Both the position numbers and the translations under genes were made by a program. A stretch of DNA of 36,316 nucleotides. Source: Gnetum montanum. Taxonomy: Eukaryota; Streptophyta; Gnetopsida; Gnetales; Gnetaceae. The stretch spans positions 45,553 to 81,868 of the forward strand of contig MNCI01030688.1 of the NCBI GenBank assembly GCA_015680685.1. The letters are read 5' to 3'. Every line of letters starts with the position of its first letter. Position 1 is the first letter of the stretch. Below are positions 1 through 11,138 of this stretch, piece after piece. The notes under the pieces are model-generated. The model did no database searches and was not told where the DNA came from. It worked only from the letters and a program-made list of their open reading frames with translations.

Positions 1-125
1 CCCCCCCCCCCGCCCCGCTATCACCCCTAAGGGTTTGCTGGGTAGGAGCTTTACACTATCATTTACATTGTTCACCAGCTTTATTGTTGTCCTCTCCACC
101 ATGGCTAACATGTTTTATTATGCAG
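1..125 (+). other. Intron 5 (3' part) of element B antisense gene
   Basis: Begins with a C-rich run and ends in a pyrimidine-rich stretch and TGCAG at 121-125, which is the acceptor for the exon starting at 126. It corresponds to intron 5 of the better preserved copy in element A. The upstream exons lie outside the window. Confidence 0.55.
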
Positions 126-1327
126 TAGATACCACTATTGATGCCCCTGGCCCTTCTTCTTCGATCCATCTCTGACCCTGGACTGAGACCCTTGAAAAAT
201 TTAATTTTATGGAGGGGGTGGTTGATGACATGATTGATCGTCTAAGGCAGATCGATCTGGAGATTGGTATGTTAAAATTGCTACACTAGGCTTTCTACAT
301 TGTTGTAATTTCACTATGTCACTATGAATAACTCTTTCCCATGTGTGGTTGGTAGTCTCTCATCTCAAGTGGGATCCTAAGCAAGCCGTTGAGGTCAACG
401 CCCTACCCAAACTTCTACTGGAGGTAGTCAAGGTACCTCGTCAGATATATGATGAAGCAAGTAAATGTGCGTTGTACTTGGCATGCTCCTTATGAGAGTG
501 TAGGTATGTGAATGAAGATCTCTAGAAGTAGGTACAGAAACTTGACAAGGAGAAGTCTAACCTAACCGTTGAGGTGGGGAATGTCCAATCTAGAAATGAA
601 TTTCTATTGGCCCGAGACACTCATGATGGTAGTTGGCGTATGACTGTCATCTACTATGCAAGATATTGGATAGTTGTGTGAAGAAAAAATGAAGCCACAT
701 GTGAGATCATTGAATAGCGCATGTAAATGGACCTTCTAGCATAGAAGAACCAAGACTGAAAGGATTATAGTGCAAAGGTTTATGAGTAGGGATAGGCACA
801 GAAGAACCACATGCATATGTATAAAACAAAATGTTCTGCCTATCATAAACAATATCGGGATGCTTTGGTCAAGTTGCATACCCATGAGTTATTCCTTGAT
901 GTTATTGGTACTTCTGAGGCTTATGAAAGGTTCATGCAACAAGTGATGGTTAGTGAGTCTCCCAAATGGGAAATGACCCTACCTACCAGTGAGAACACCA
1001 CTACCACCTTTTCCCTAGGACCACCCAGATGGAAAGCTATGGAAAAAGGGAAAGTTATAGCAAGTGCTATTCTAGGAGATAGGAATTGGGCCAATGTTAC
1101 TAAGGAGGAGATCATGCAACGTCTTGCGATTGGCATGGATAGGATACCCCCCAAAATGGACGCAGAGCCATCTCAGGTTAGTCACTTTTTGTTGTGTCAT
1201 AGTTTATGTTATAAAAGCCTTTGTTGTAGCTTTAATTCATTGTTTTATTTTCTTTGTTACGCAGGATCTGAACGAAGATGCAGGACCTAGTGAAATAGGG
1301 AATGGCGGTGTGGGCGAAGACTCATAG
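126..1327 (+). pseudogene. Last three exons of the accessory antisense gene of element B
   Basis: Exons at 126-266, 356-1176 and 1265-1327, separated by introns of 89 and 88 bp with GT-AG ends. Phases are 1 and 0, identical to exons 6-8 of the gene at 9340-13740. Protein similarity to that copy is clear: FMEGVVDDMIDRL against FMEGVIQDMIIRL, FLDVIGTSEAYERF against FLDVIGASSAFEKF, and MEKGK followed by EEIMQ-x-L against MEKGK followed by DEIMQ-x-L. The long exon is rich in charged, heptad-like sequence. About eleven in-frame stops are present but no frameshift. The last exon is only 21 codons including TAG, against 86 in A. Element B is on the minus strand, so this gene is antisense to B's gag and protease, as in A. 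Function is unknown; it is a pseudogene here. Confidence 0.8.
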
Positions 1328-2009
1328 TGTAGCAATGCAAAATTTTTATTCTTGTCTTTTTTAAAAATTTTGTAAACATTATTGATTGACATTGAATGAA
1401 GAATATAATGTGAAGGAATTTGTTTCATCTTGGTTAATGTGTTATATTTATTTTTTATTCTTTTTCTTTTTAGGCCCCCTTAAGAGATTCTCATTTTAGT
1501 TTTAGGCCATTTCAGGCCATCGCTAGTTTTAAGCCATTTTAGCTCACAATGGTTGTTTAAGGCCATTCCGGGCCATTGTGCTAGTTTAAGGCTATCTCGA
1601 GCCGTTGTGCTAGTTTAAGGCCATCTTGGGCCACATCAATGAAATTAATGCAAACAAAAGCTATAATGTAAACAATGGACAAAATGTACATAGTAGACAT
1701 GATGCAAATGTAAACATTGGACATGATGCAAAGAATTGAAATAATGTAAGATTATAATGCCAAAAGAAGTGAGCATAGTGAAAACTATAAATGTGGTGTT
1801 AAAAGTGAACATAATGTAAACAAATGTAATGCTAAGATTAGGGTGAAAGGAGATAACAAAGCCAAGAATTTATGGAGTTGAATTAGAGATAATATTTAAT
1901 TACGCAGCTATTTTCTAACCCATCGTGGGCTAGGTAAAGCGTATGGCTGAGGGGCTTTATTGCCGTATCCTTCTATGTTGTTGTCTACCTCCTAGAAAGG
2001 CAACTCATT
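1328..2009. other. Spacer between protease and antisense gene of element B
   Basis: No coding sequence recognised. It corresponds to 8418-9339 in element A. At 1499-1632 it holds several degenerate copies of a short repeat built on AGTTTAAGGCCAT...GGGCCAT (listed separately). The rest is A-rich, with several ATAATGTAAAC-like words at about 1640-1830 that look loosely repeated. Confidence 0.6.
1499..1632 (+). repeat. Degenerate GGCC/TTAAACT short repeats (element B spacer)
   Basis: Four or five degenerate units of about 35-45 bp, each with the core TAGTTTAAGGCCAT followed by a second GGGCCAT or GAGCCGT. The same core, read in the element's sense direction as GGCCTTAAACTA, occurs in A at 8856-9170 and in C at about 30200-30300 and 34018-34400. 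Confidence 0.6.
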
Positions 2010-3062
2010 TCACGTAGTTTCTTTGTCTAAGTCAAAAATTTTGGCCAGCTCATTAGTCAGACATGTAGTTTTAGTAGGAATAGATGCTTCATTTTCAAAG
2101 ATTACTACTTCTAAGCCCTGCTCTAGATCAACATTGTTTATTTCTTGGGCAGCCACTTCATCACCGTAGATCACCACTTCCCCTCCTACGTAAGGTAGGT
2201 AGATCTCTTGATGTATGGGTGAAGAGACAGCCCTTAATTGGGCTAACCATGACCTCCCAAAGATCAAGTTGAACCCAGGAATCTCTTCTACTATGATGAA
2301 CACCACGCTTGTGGGGAACTGGTCCCCTATCACAAAGTTAATGTGGACAGTTCCCTTTACCATTACGTTGCTCCATTGAATGATTTTAGGCATGAAGTTG
2401 TCGTGTGCTTAATTTGATCAACCAAACCCAGTTTGTCCACTATGGAAAATGGAATGACATTTGTAGTGGCCCCATCATCAACATGTATCCTTAAGATCTT
2501 GTACTATTATCATGTGGGTGCTATTTTCACGTGACCCTTTTTAGGATCATCCTTAATGGACTCATCATGAAATGTCAACTGAGCTGGCCATGGTTCTTTG
2601 GCCATAGAGGGAAGCATGACAGTGTAGATCACTTTCTCCTCTATCGGCATGTTTTTGTCAACCAAAATGGATGTTAGCATGCAAACCATGGTCTTGCGAT
2701 GTGCAGTGGAAGTCATTACCAAGTCATACAAGCTCAAAGTTGTATTTTTCTATTTTAGAGCCTATTTAACTTACATGAGGGCCTTAAGAAGATCCTATCC
2801 GATATCTTGTTGTTTATTACTTTTTTCCTCCTCCATTCATCCTAAGAGATGAATCTCTTGAGGGTGTGCAATTTCAGACTGAGAACTAGGCTTTTTTGGG
2901 TATGAAGGTGATGATTACGAGTGTGCATTGTTATCAGTCATTGATGACGAAGGGACCATGGGCTTTGAGGCCAAGGGAGTAGGCTTGGAGGGATCTAATG
3001 TGGTGCATTCCTTGGCCATCTTGTCCATTGAATGCACTTCCCATTTTTTCAAATGGGGAGCT
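2010..3062 (-). pseudogene. Element B 3' part of gag and protease, interrupted by element A
   Basis: Minus-strand translation matches the A polyprotein from about codon 880 onwards. The 2510-2737 segment parallels A 7575-7795 (MVCMLTSILVD against MVRMLTSIPVD, then FHDESIKDDPKKGHV against FHNESIKDDPEKGHV). The 2010-2393 segment parallels the protease-associated part of A (VKGTVHINF, GRSWLAQLR, HQEIYLPYVGGEVVI). Several stops and indels break it. Reading continues into 23331-20694 on the far side of element A, which shows that A inserted into B's gag. The protease active-site stretch falls in about 2400-2500 and is badly eroded. Confidence 0.85.
3058..3062. repeat. Probable target-site duplication, left copy, element A
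   Basis: GAGCT immediately before the 5' LTR. The 3' LTR is followed by GAGGCT, so the 5 bp duplication has decayed or the edge is off by one base. The call is supported mainly by B's gag being continuous across the insertion. Confidence 0.4.
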
Positions 3063-4384
3063 TGAAACACCATAAAAGTTTCGAAGCCTTGACAATTCAG
3101 CAAAATCTAGTGACCCAGGCAGGGAGTCGCGACAAGGCGTAGTGCAGTACAGATGAACTTTAGGTGACAGAACAAAACGATGGGTGCACGATAGCAAGTC
3201 TTCCACTTTGCGAGTTTTCCATTTTCCAAAATCTCAACATCTAGTACATTATGCTACATTACGCGACATAGCGTAATGCAACAATACACAACATAATATC
3301 AAAGACAGTCTACCACGGCATTAAAAAAATGGCTATGGGGGGCCATTAAGCTATGTTACGTAGTGCAACATAATGAAACCCCGAAAGGGATTGATCAGAA
3401 ATAGAGGAAGTGCAACAAAAATACTTCAACTTTTTCGGTTTCATTATTTTACATTGAATTATGCTATGATATGTAATATAGTGTAATGCAGCGTAATGCA
3501 AGTAACGACGAGCACAATTCAGACATCAGTAGTTCATATGCCACAATACGCTCTCTAGCGTATTACAGTGTAATCAAAGGACAGTCTATTGCCAAAGCCC
3601 ACAAGAGGGTAGTTTACAATGCACTACGTAGCATAACGTCACAAGCTTCAACAACAACACATTGAGTCAATGGCATCTTATGAGTTCAGGACAGGTATCA
3701 CTTAAATCGCATTTTCCTCCTGACCCTAACCTTATAAATTCTCTAGTTGACGAAGATCACAAGGGTTGGCAAAATTTTCTCTCTTTGAAGATTGGCGAAA
3801 GAGCAAAAGAGAATCAACGATCATGAGAACATCGGAGGTGATTGACAAGAACTCTTGATCAGAAACAATTGGCTACCGGATATTCTCTTCCGAGTCTGAC
3901 TTCCTTGAAACCAGATTGATCAGAACAAGGTAGATTGATCCTCGCTTGTTTCATCTTTAGATAACTTTCTTATTACGGGCATGTGCTTCGTCCAAACCGA
4001 ACCTTGCCTAAAATCATTATATCAAACAATATTGTTTTCATAAATTAAATCCTAGATCTTATGATTGTGTTCCCTACAAAATCTGATCCCTTGCATCTTA
4101 GTTATACAGATTTGGAAATCTCATCTAAATCATTTTACATTGTTTTCAATTGCTTTCGGGATTAAAAAATATTGCATCGCCTTATAAAGAATCTTCATTT
4201 TGTCATCAAATTATTACAAAAAATTTTACTGATCAAGTAAGTCCCTATTTGATCGACAAGACCGTTCAGGACACCTCGGATTTGTTTTCTCTCCAACACG
4301 GTCCTCACACAGATCCAGGGTTAGAACTGTGTACATGGACTTTCGTTCGGTATTTCCAGCAACCGATGTTTTCCATCGTTATAG
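3063..4384 (+). repeat. 5' LTR of element A
   Basis: Starts TGAAACACC and matches 19372-20693 over its full length. The 3' edge is uncertain by a few bases, because both copies share CATCGTTATAG. A clean terminal CA is not visible. The first half contains several imperfect palindromes built from GCTAC/GCGTAATG words at about 3246-3290, 3345-3375, 3455-3510 and 3545-3575. The second half holds a TATA box. Confidence 0.93.
3733..3739 (+). promoter_or_regulatory. TATA box in 5' LTR of element A
   Basis: TATAAAT in the context CCTTATAAATT, about 670 bp into the LTR. The same box occurs in the 3' LTR at 20043-20049. This probably drives the sense genomic transcript; transcription start is inferred some 30 bp downstream. 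Confidence 0.55.
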
Positions 4385-4389
4385 TTTTC

Positions 4390-4407
4390 TGGTGCTAGAA
4401 GGAGGGC
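4390..4407 (+). promoter_or_regulatory. Primer-binding site of element A
   Basis: TGGTGCTAGAAGGAGGGC lies just inside the 5' LTR. It starts with the TGG that pairs with a tRNA 3' CCA and is conserved in element B as TGGCACTAGAAGGAGGGC. It is not the TGGTATCAGAGC type that pairs with initiator Met tRNA. I cannot assign the tRNA without a search. Confidence 0.75.
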
Positions 4408-4628
4408 ATTCATATCCGATCCGCATTTTACGGGTAGTCTTGTAAGCTGTCTGTACCCATTGTCAATCAACATAAACGTAATACCTCTGAGGTTGTTTAT
4501 GAAATTGTGAGGTGCAGATCGGTCGCTTCGACGATTTCTTTGGAATTCTACAAGATAAAAAGCCCCGATTATTATCTTAGTTTGCCTTTGTCTTTTTGAT
4601 CTTTACCTTTATCATTATTATTTCGAAA

Positions 4629-7600
4629 ATGGTTACATCAACCATAACTGTTGACACTGCCAATCTCAAAAACCCTTGGACTTTGCAAGTTACGCCTCCT
4701 GTGGTCGAGCAACCAACTAGTCCAGTGCAACCATGCCGCTCCCTCAGGCTACAAAATAGGGAGCCTGAGGGACAAGCTCAACACAAGGAGCCTAAGGGAC
4801 AAGCTCAACACATGGAATACTACAATTTCCTCTACGCTAAGTTAGTGGCAAACTTGCCCATGTATCCACAAGAACTCGAGCAAAAATGAGAGTACGAGTT
4901 CATGTACTGCAACAGGAAGGAATTTATTCCTTCACCTAATGCTAATGTGCCCCTGACAGATCAACAAAAGTGGATCTTAGATCAAATGTTGATGGCAAAA
5001 ACATTGCCAAAATAGCTAGAGGTCTTGTTCCATGATGAAATGCTTCATGATGGACAAGACAATCTAGAATCTCACTCTGAAGGAGGCATTCATGCTGATT
5101 TCACCATGGCCCATACTTCCATGACATCTCGCATAAATCCATTGTTCATGGTTACCACGCCTCTAATATTATCCAATACCAATCGAGTCCCGCATTCACC
5201 GTGTTTACATTTCCTCTTTCCGACTACACTGCTAGGCGAAGGTCCATCACAGATCATTCCTCAGCAGGCGTAATTACCTAACCCACCTCATCGTGTGCCT
5301 ACGCCTATGTCACCACATGTACATGCGGTGCCTACATCCCAATTACCTACAACACTGACTTTGCTCTCGACTCATATGACAGAGCCTACCGCCACTACAT
5401 GGTGGGCCCCCAACGTGTCCCTTGCTACCCATCCTACACAAATGCACCACCATCCCCACCATCAAAGTCAAGTCCCATAAACGCTAAATCTAGCTATAGG
5501 ATCACTGCTCATGCCCCCGGTTACACAAATAGCGTACCCAATGGTGTAGCCAATGGTGGTCCCCCCATCTGCACCAACCACCAGATGGTGGTTGCCACAA
5601 GCAACATTGCCTGCAGGGACTATCCCGATAGCACCGACCATCGGCCAAGCTGTTGCCTCTGTGCCACCACCTGGTGTGGCTCCTCCTCCCATTCCACAAA
5701 TGACCTCATTGCCTACAGGTCTAGACCAAGCCTTCCAACTTATCCAAACCCTTAAGGAAGAGGTCAAGCATCTCAAAACTATTGGCTCTGACACGATACA
5801 AGTCATGGATTTCTACCATGATAATCCTATTAGCCTAATAGTCCCAGTCCTGTCGTTGCCACCTGGGATGCCCCTTCCCCATTTCACAAAATACAATGGG
5901 AAAGGTGATCCCAACACCCACCTCGTCACTTTCAGATCAGACTCCTTATTGCTACAACAATGGCCACATACTATAATCCGTGTCTTTGCTATGTCCTTAA
6001 CGGGTAAAGCTTTGGACTGGTATCGAGCACTTCCACACACTTCCATCTCAACCTTGGAAGAGCTGTTAACCCAGTTTGTGACTCATTTCAAATATAACCT
6101 AAGGCCAGAAGTCACACTGGACCAGCTCATGGGAGTTAAACAAGACCTGCTCTATTCAGTCCAAAAGTTTATACAGCGTTGGAGCCCTACCTTGAACGAG
6201 ATCTGTGAACCCATTGCGGAGGCCCACCTATTGGCAATCTTCAAGGGAGCAGTCAACGACTTTATCAAGTCTAAACTATACTACCTCATCCCCCATTCCC
6301 TCAGCCAAGCCTTTGCTCAGACTAAGAGCATCCAAGATGCAGTAGAGGCTAGCAAAGACCCAGCGTATGTGGTCTACAAGAATGCTCACAGCAAAAGCAA
6401 AGATAAAGGCAAAGCCGCAACAACTACAGTTGCGGCGGTTGCTGAAGGGGCCAAGAAAAAGAACAATAACAAGAAAACACCCACAAAGCCTATTGAACCA
6501 ACAACTAGCTCAAACGCAGTTAATCAAGAAAATCCTTTCGCCCCCGAAACAGCCCCACAATCGAGGCCAAAATTTAAGCATAAGGACTGCTCAAATTACG
6601 CAACTCTACCTATGAAGCCTTCAAAACTTCTGAAGAAATTATTGGGAACCGGTCACATTTGACACAAGGAGGTGTCTAAGGAGGCTCTAAAACATCATAG
6701 GTGCCACTATGAACTACTCAAGAATCCCTCCTTGGCCCAACCTAATGAACCGCCAGTGCCCAAAAACTTTAAGTTAGACCGGTTCTGTGACTACCATCAA
6801 TTCTGCGGTCATGACACAGATTACTGCTGGGTGTTGAAAGATGACATTCAATGCATGATCGATCAAGGTGACCTGATCTTGGATAGAAGTAGTAATGCTT
6901 GCCCAGAAAACCAAGCCCTGCATGTGTACCAAGACCTGTTAAATGCAAATAATGTAGGGTACACAATTAACGTGGTAGGAGTAGAGGGCGATAATCAGGC
7001 ACAACTGAAACAACCTTTCATGCTACGAACGCATCCTTATTCTCCTCAAACAATGAATTCAACAACATCAACAAGTGGTGCTCCATGACAACCTTTTATC
7101 CTTCGAACCCCTTCTCAGAAAAATTCTCGACAACCCACTGTCGATAAAGCTGCAGCCCAGCCCGCACCTACGCCTAAGGCCCCCTTTGTCATCAAGGTGC
7201 CAAAACCATCGATGGCCCCTCCTACACAAAGGCAAACCTCCAAATCAAACTTTCGATCCCAATTTAATGGAAAAGGAGAAGGAGGTATGAAAATTGATAC
7301 GGCCAAGGATCATCTTACGTTGGGGTTTCCCAAGCCTAAACCCCTCACCTCTGTACCCTTGGCCCCATTTTCTAAAGATGGTGAAGTTACGCAAACACAA
7401 CCATCTACTCCTAGTAGGAAGAAGCACAGCCCTCGACTGAATATCACTCCTCCCCAGGAAATTCGTCTCCTAGGGAAAATGGAAGAGGAAAAGGGTGACA
7501 AACAGCTAGACTGCGGGCGGGATCTCTTCGATGCCTTTACGCAAGTCAAACAGGCTCTAAAACAAAAAAATACAACTTTGAGCCTTTATGACTTACTAAT

Positions 7601-8417
7601 GATATCATAGAAACATCGTGAGGCTATGGTTCGCATGCTAACATCCATACCTGTGGATGAAGGCCTGCCCGCGGATGAAGAAGTGATTCATTCCATTATG
7701 CTTCCTCTCGCGGCTGAGAAACCAAGCCCTTCCTTATTGACCTTTCACAACGAATCCATTAAGGATGACCCAGAAAAGGGTCATGTGACAACGACGTCCA
7801 TGTTCATCACCATTCAGGTTGGTCAACACCAAATTTAAAGGGTACATGTGGATGATGGGGTGGCTGCTAATGTCATCCCCTACCTCATAGTGGATAAGCT
7901 AGGTCTGATTGATCAGATCAGTCCTACCACCACATCATGTTTAAAGTCGTTCAACGGGGCACAAGTGCAAGTCAAAGGCACTGTGCACATCAACTTCATG
8001 GTAGGGGAGAAATTCCCCATAGATGTAACCTTCATTATTTTCGAAGAGATGCCTAGCTTCAACTTGATCCTGGGGAGGTCTTGGTTGGCTCAACTAAGGG
8101 TAGTTTCATCACCTATACATCAGGAGATACATCTACCCTACGCAGGAGGAGAGGTGGTTATCCACGGTGACAAAATAACCCCTCAGGCTGTTAATAACAT
8201 AGAAACAAAGAAGGGGTCGGAAATCGAAATGTCTAATGATCAGTCCCCTATTCGAATACTCGAACAAGCCGAAATAGTGGCTAATGACAACCTAACTTGG
8301 GTCGAGCTACTATTCCCGGAAGAGGAGTGTGATGCGAAGGAAAAGGATGGTAAACCCTCTCATCTTTACGTGTCACCAAAAATAAAAATGATCAAGAAAC
8401 AATTACAGGGCTAGCCA
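4629..8417 (+). pseudogene. gag-pro: gag-protease polyprotein of element A
   Basis: One frame of about 1260 codons starting at ATG 4629, with about ten nonsense codons (TGA 4887, TAG 5013, TAA 5271, TAA 5478, TAG 5547, TGA 6660, TGA 7086, TAG 7608, TAA 7836, TAG 8412) and no frameshift. Order: N-terminal region; Pro/Thr-rich linker at 5100-5720; capsid-like Retrotrans_gag core at about 5900-6340 (DWYRALP, then TLEELLTQF); Lys-rich linker; a CDYHQFCGHDTDYC zinc-binding motif near 6786-6827; second linker; protease at about 7840-8200 with VDDGVAANVIP and GRSWLAQLR. Gag forms the virus-like particle and the aspartic protease would cut the polyprotein. The TAG at 8412 aligns as a lost Gln, after which the frame reaches a splice donor at 8418. 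ATG 4629 is chosen because element B has a start at the matching place. Confidence 0.9.
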
Positions 8418-8486
8418 GTAAACCGAATTATCTAATTACCATATAGTTTATGCATGTTTTATTTCATCATGCTATCCCACCTTTCA

Positions 8487-8800
8487 CATCCACTAGCTAT
8501 ACTTGTTTTATGCTTAGGCTTATTTTTACGCATCCACCAGCTATACTTGTTTTATGCTTAGGCTTATTTTTATGCATCCACCAGCGATACTTGTTTTATG
8601 CTTAGGCTTATTTTTATGCATCCACCAGCTATACTCGTTTTACGCTTAGGCTTATTTTTACACATCCACCAGCTATACTCGTTTTATGCTTAGGCTTATC
8701 TTTACGCATCCACCAGCTATACTCGTTTTATGCTTGGGCTTATTTTTACGCTTCCACCAGCTATTTTCATTTATGCTTATGTTTTTATGCCCCTACTAGT
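8487..8800. repeat. 44 bp minisatellite, about seven copies
   Basis: Units start at 8487, 8531, 8575, 8619, 8663, 8707 and 8751 with an exact 44 bp period. Each begins CATCCACCAGCTATACT and then runs through TTATGCTTAGGCTTATTTTT. Copies differ by one to three bases; the last one decays after CTTCCACCAGC. It lies 70 bp inside the putative intron, close to its donor. Confidence 0.95.
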
Positions 8801-8855
8801 TATCTTTGTCACTCTTAACTTTATCTAAAATTAATCATGTGTGCTACCCATAGCC

Positions 8856-9170
8856 CGAAATGGCCTAAAACTATCAAAATGGCCTAAAATGGGTGACTTA
8901 GTAACATTTACACTATCCCTTCACCACGTACTCATGGCCTAGAATGGCCTAAAACTATACATGGCCCGAAATGGCCTAAAACTAACCATGGCCTGCAATG
9001 GCCTTAAACTACCTATTTGAATAATAGTTTACACTTGAACTAGTTCAAGGCCCGAAATGGCCCAAGACTAGTTGCCTTATTTACACTTTGCACCCAATTT
9101 ATCCAATAGCCTGCAATGACTTTAAACTAGTAACTTCATTTATGCTATATGCCTAAAACTATTTGCCATT
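8856..9170 (+). repeat. Degenerate GGCCTAAAACT short repeats (element A)
   Basis: At least eight occurrences of GGCC(T)TAAACT or GGCCTAAAACT, often preceded by CATGGCC(C/T)GNAATGG, in 300 bp. They lie between the protease and the 3' end of the antisense gene. Matching arrays occur in elements B and C and, more degenerate, after integrase at 17815-18175. Confidence 0.75.
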
Positions 9171-11138
9171 TCTCATGACATCAAAGCCTACTAATTTACA
9201 CTTTGCATAAAGTGAGAACAGTGACAACAAAAGAACATTAACTTAGACCAAATTTGCATTGAAATGTCAAAGAAGAAAAAAAATATTATCTTCCTCATCA
9301 TAAAAATAAAAAATATGGGCTGTGGCCAATATAGCCATGTTATGCGTCTCCTTTTTCCCCACTATCACCTATGTCCCTCAGCTTAATCTCCACCCCGAGA
9401 AAATCATCCTCATAGGGGCCACCTTTTTCAAGTAGCATTTCTTCATGATGGTGGCCCTCCCTATCAGGCTCTTCTATATGAAGTTGTTTTTCATGGCATT
9501 GATCACCACCATTAAACTCTGTCCCTTGCAAATCCTCTTCATGAGGACCATCATCCACATTACGCTCACCTAGTTGAGGAACTTCCTCAGGTCATTCCTT
9601 TAATCATACATAACACGTATACTGACATCATGATCAAAACTAGGTATGAAAAAAGGCATAATAAAACAAACACTCACCTGTGACGGTCCTGCATCAGTAG
9701 CAAATGAAATTTGTTCTAAGCCAATCCACAGATGTTGCATAATCTCATCTTCGGTAAGCTCAGACCAAACCTCGTCTCCTAGACTAGTTCCGGCCTTCAT
9801 CTTCCCTTTTTCCATAGGAGTCCAGCAAGGTGGTTTAGGGAAGAAGGAAGGGACAGTTTTCTCTCCTCCAGGAAGAGCCATTTTCCTTTCTAGAGAAGCG
9901 CTCACTGTCACTTGCTCCCGAAACTTTTCAAATGCACTGGAAGCCCCAATAACATCAAGGAATAGTCAAAGAGATTGAGCCTTGATGGCAGAGTCCCTGT
10001 ACTGTTGATGGTAGGTAGCGCACTCCCGCTTGTAGACATGTTTATGATCTTTTTGCATCTACCCCTATTCTTGCACACTTGCGCTATAGTCCTTCCAGTC
10101 TTGATTCTTTTGAGCTAGGAGATCCATTTGCATATGCTTCTCAACCAGTTCATGGCTAGTTTGGACACTGTTTCTGATGACCGTCCAATAATGGGCATAA
10201 TCAACAATAGCTATCCTCCAGTCCTCACTCCCCGTTCCCTGGGTTTGCAAGAATTCATTCTGTAATCTTAAATCCCCAACTTCATCATGTAGAGCCACCC
10301 TCTCTTTCTTTGACCTTTACAACCTCTTCCAAAGGTCTTTGTTTACGCTTTGACATTCCCATAAGAAGTGAGTCAAGTATACAGCCCATTTATGCATCTC
10401 GTTGTAAATGTTATGTGGCATGATGGTTGATTCTGATGGGGGTTCGGTGGCATCTAGATCGATAGGCTCTGACGGATCCCATCTGAGGCGAGCTCCTAAT
10501 AACATAAAAAGACAATTTGACATGATTAAATAGGGTAATGCCATAGTAAAGTAATTTCTGTGTAATGACCGTAACGTACCAGCTTCAGGATCAATTCACT
10601 TTAAGCGAATGATCATGTCTTGGATGACGCCTTCCATGAAGGTGAATTTATCAGGAAATCCATCCCAGGATCGAGTACCCACTGTTGCCAAGTGTACACT
10701 CTGGTCACTTGTTATGTAGAATATATTCCATATAAGGACATGACTGAGACATTACAATGACCAGCACCAACCTTTAGAATTTGTCTAAAGTCTACTATAC
10801 TATAAGAGTCAATTTTTATCGAATAACAAACCACTTGCCTTGTCTAGTCCCGGCCGAAAGAACTTCGGCATCCTCAACCGCTACTTCTTCTTCCCGCGTG
10901 GGAGCTTGTTCACTCCTCATCTTATTAAATGGGGCCTCCTCCTCCAAAACTGGGGCCCCTTCTCTATGCTGTAAGACTATAGCCCCTATTTCAAGGGTCA
11001 ACCATTCCATAGCCCTTTCCTTCACTATCATGTAACATATAGCTAGTTAACATAAGATTTAACTTTTGAGCAAGGAACATTATGCTATGCAACGGTGTCT
11101 CTACATAGGTCATGACCATGGTATATTTCATCACTTAC

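Noticed and set aside
4150-4398. Open frames of about 82 and 91 codons in both LTRs of A (4150-4398 and 20460-20735)
   Set aside because: Shared only because the LTRs are copies. They lie in the transcribed leader, run over the LTR edge differently, and have no recognisable domain.
5399-5806. Overlapping open frames on both strands in the gag linker
   Set aside because: Pro/Thr-rich linker of gag leaves other frames open. The gag frame (starts divisible by three) runs through.
8487-8800. Possible CRISPR array
   Set aside because: The whole 44 bp unit is repeated with no unique spacers, in a plant retrotransposon.
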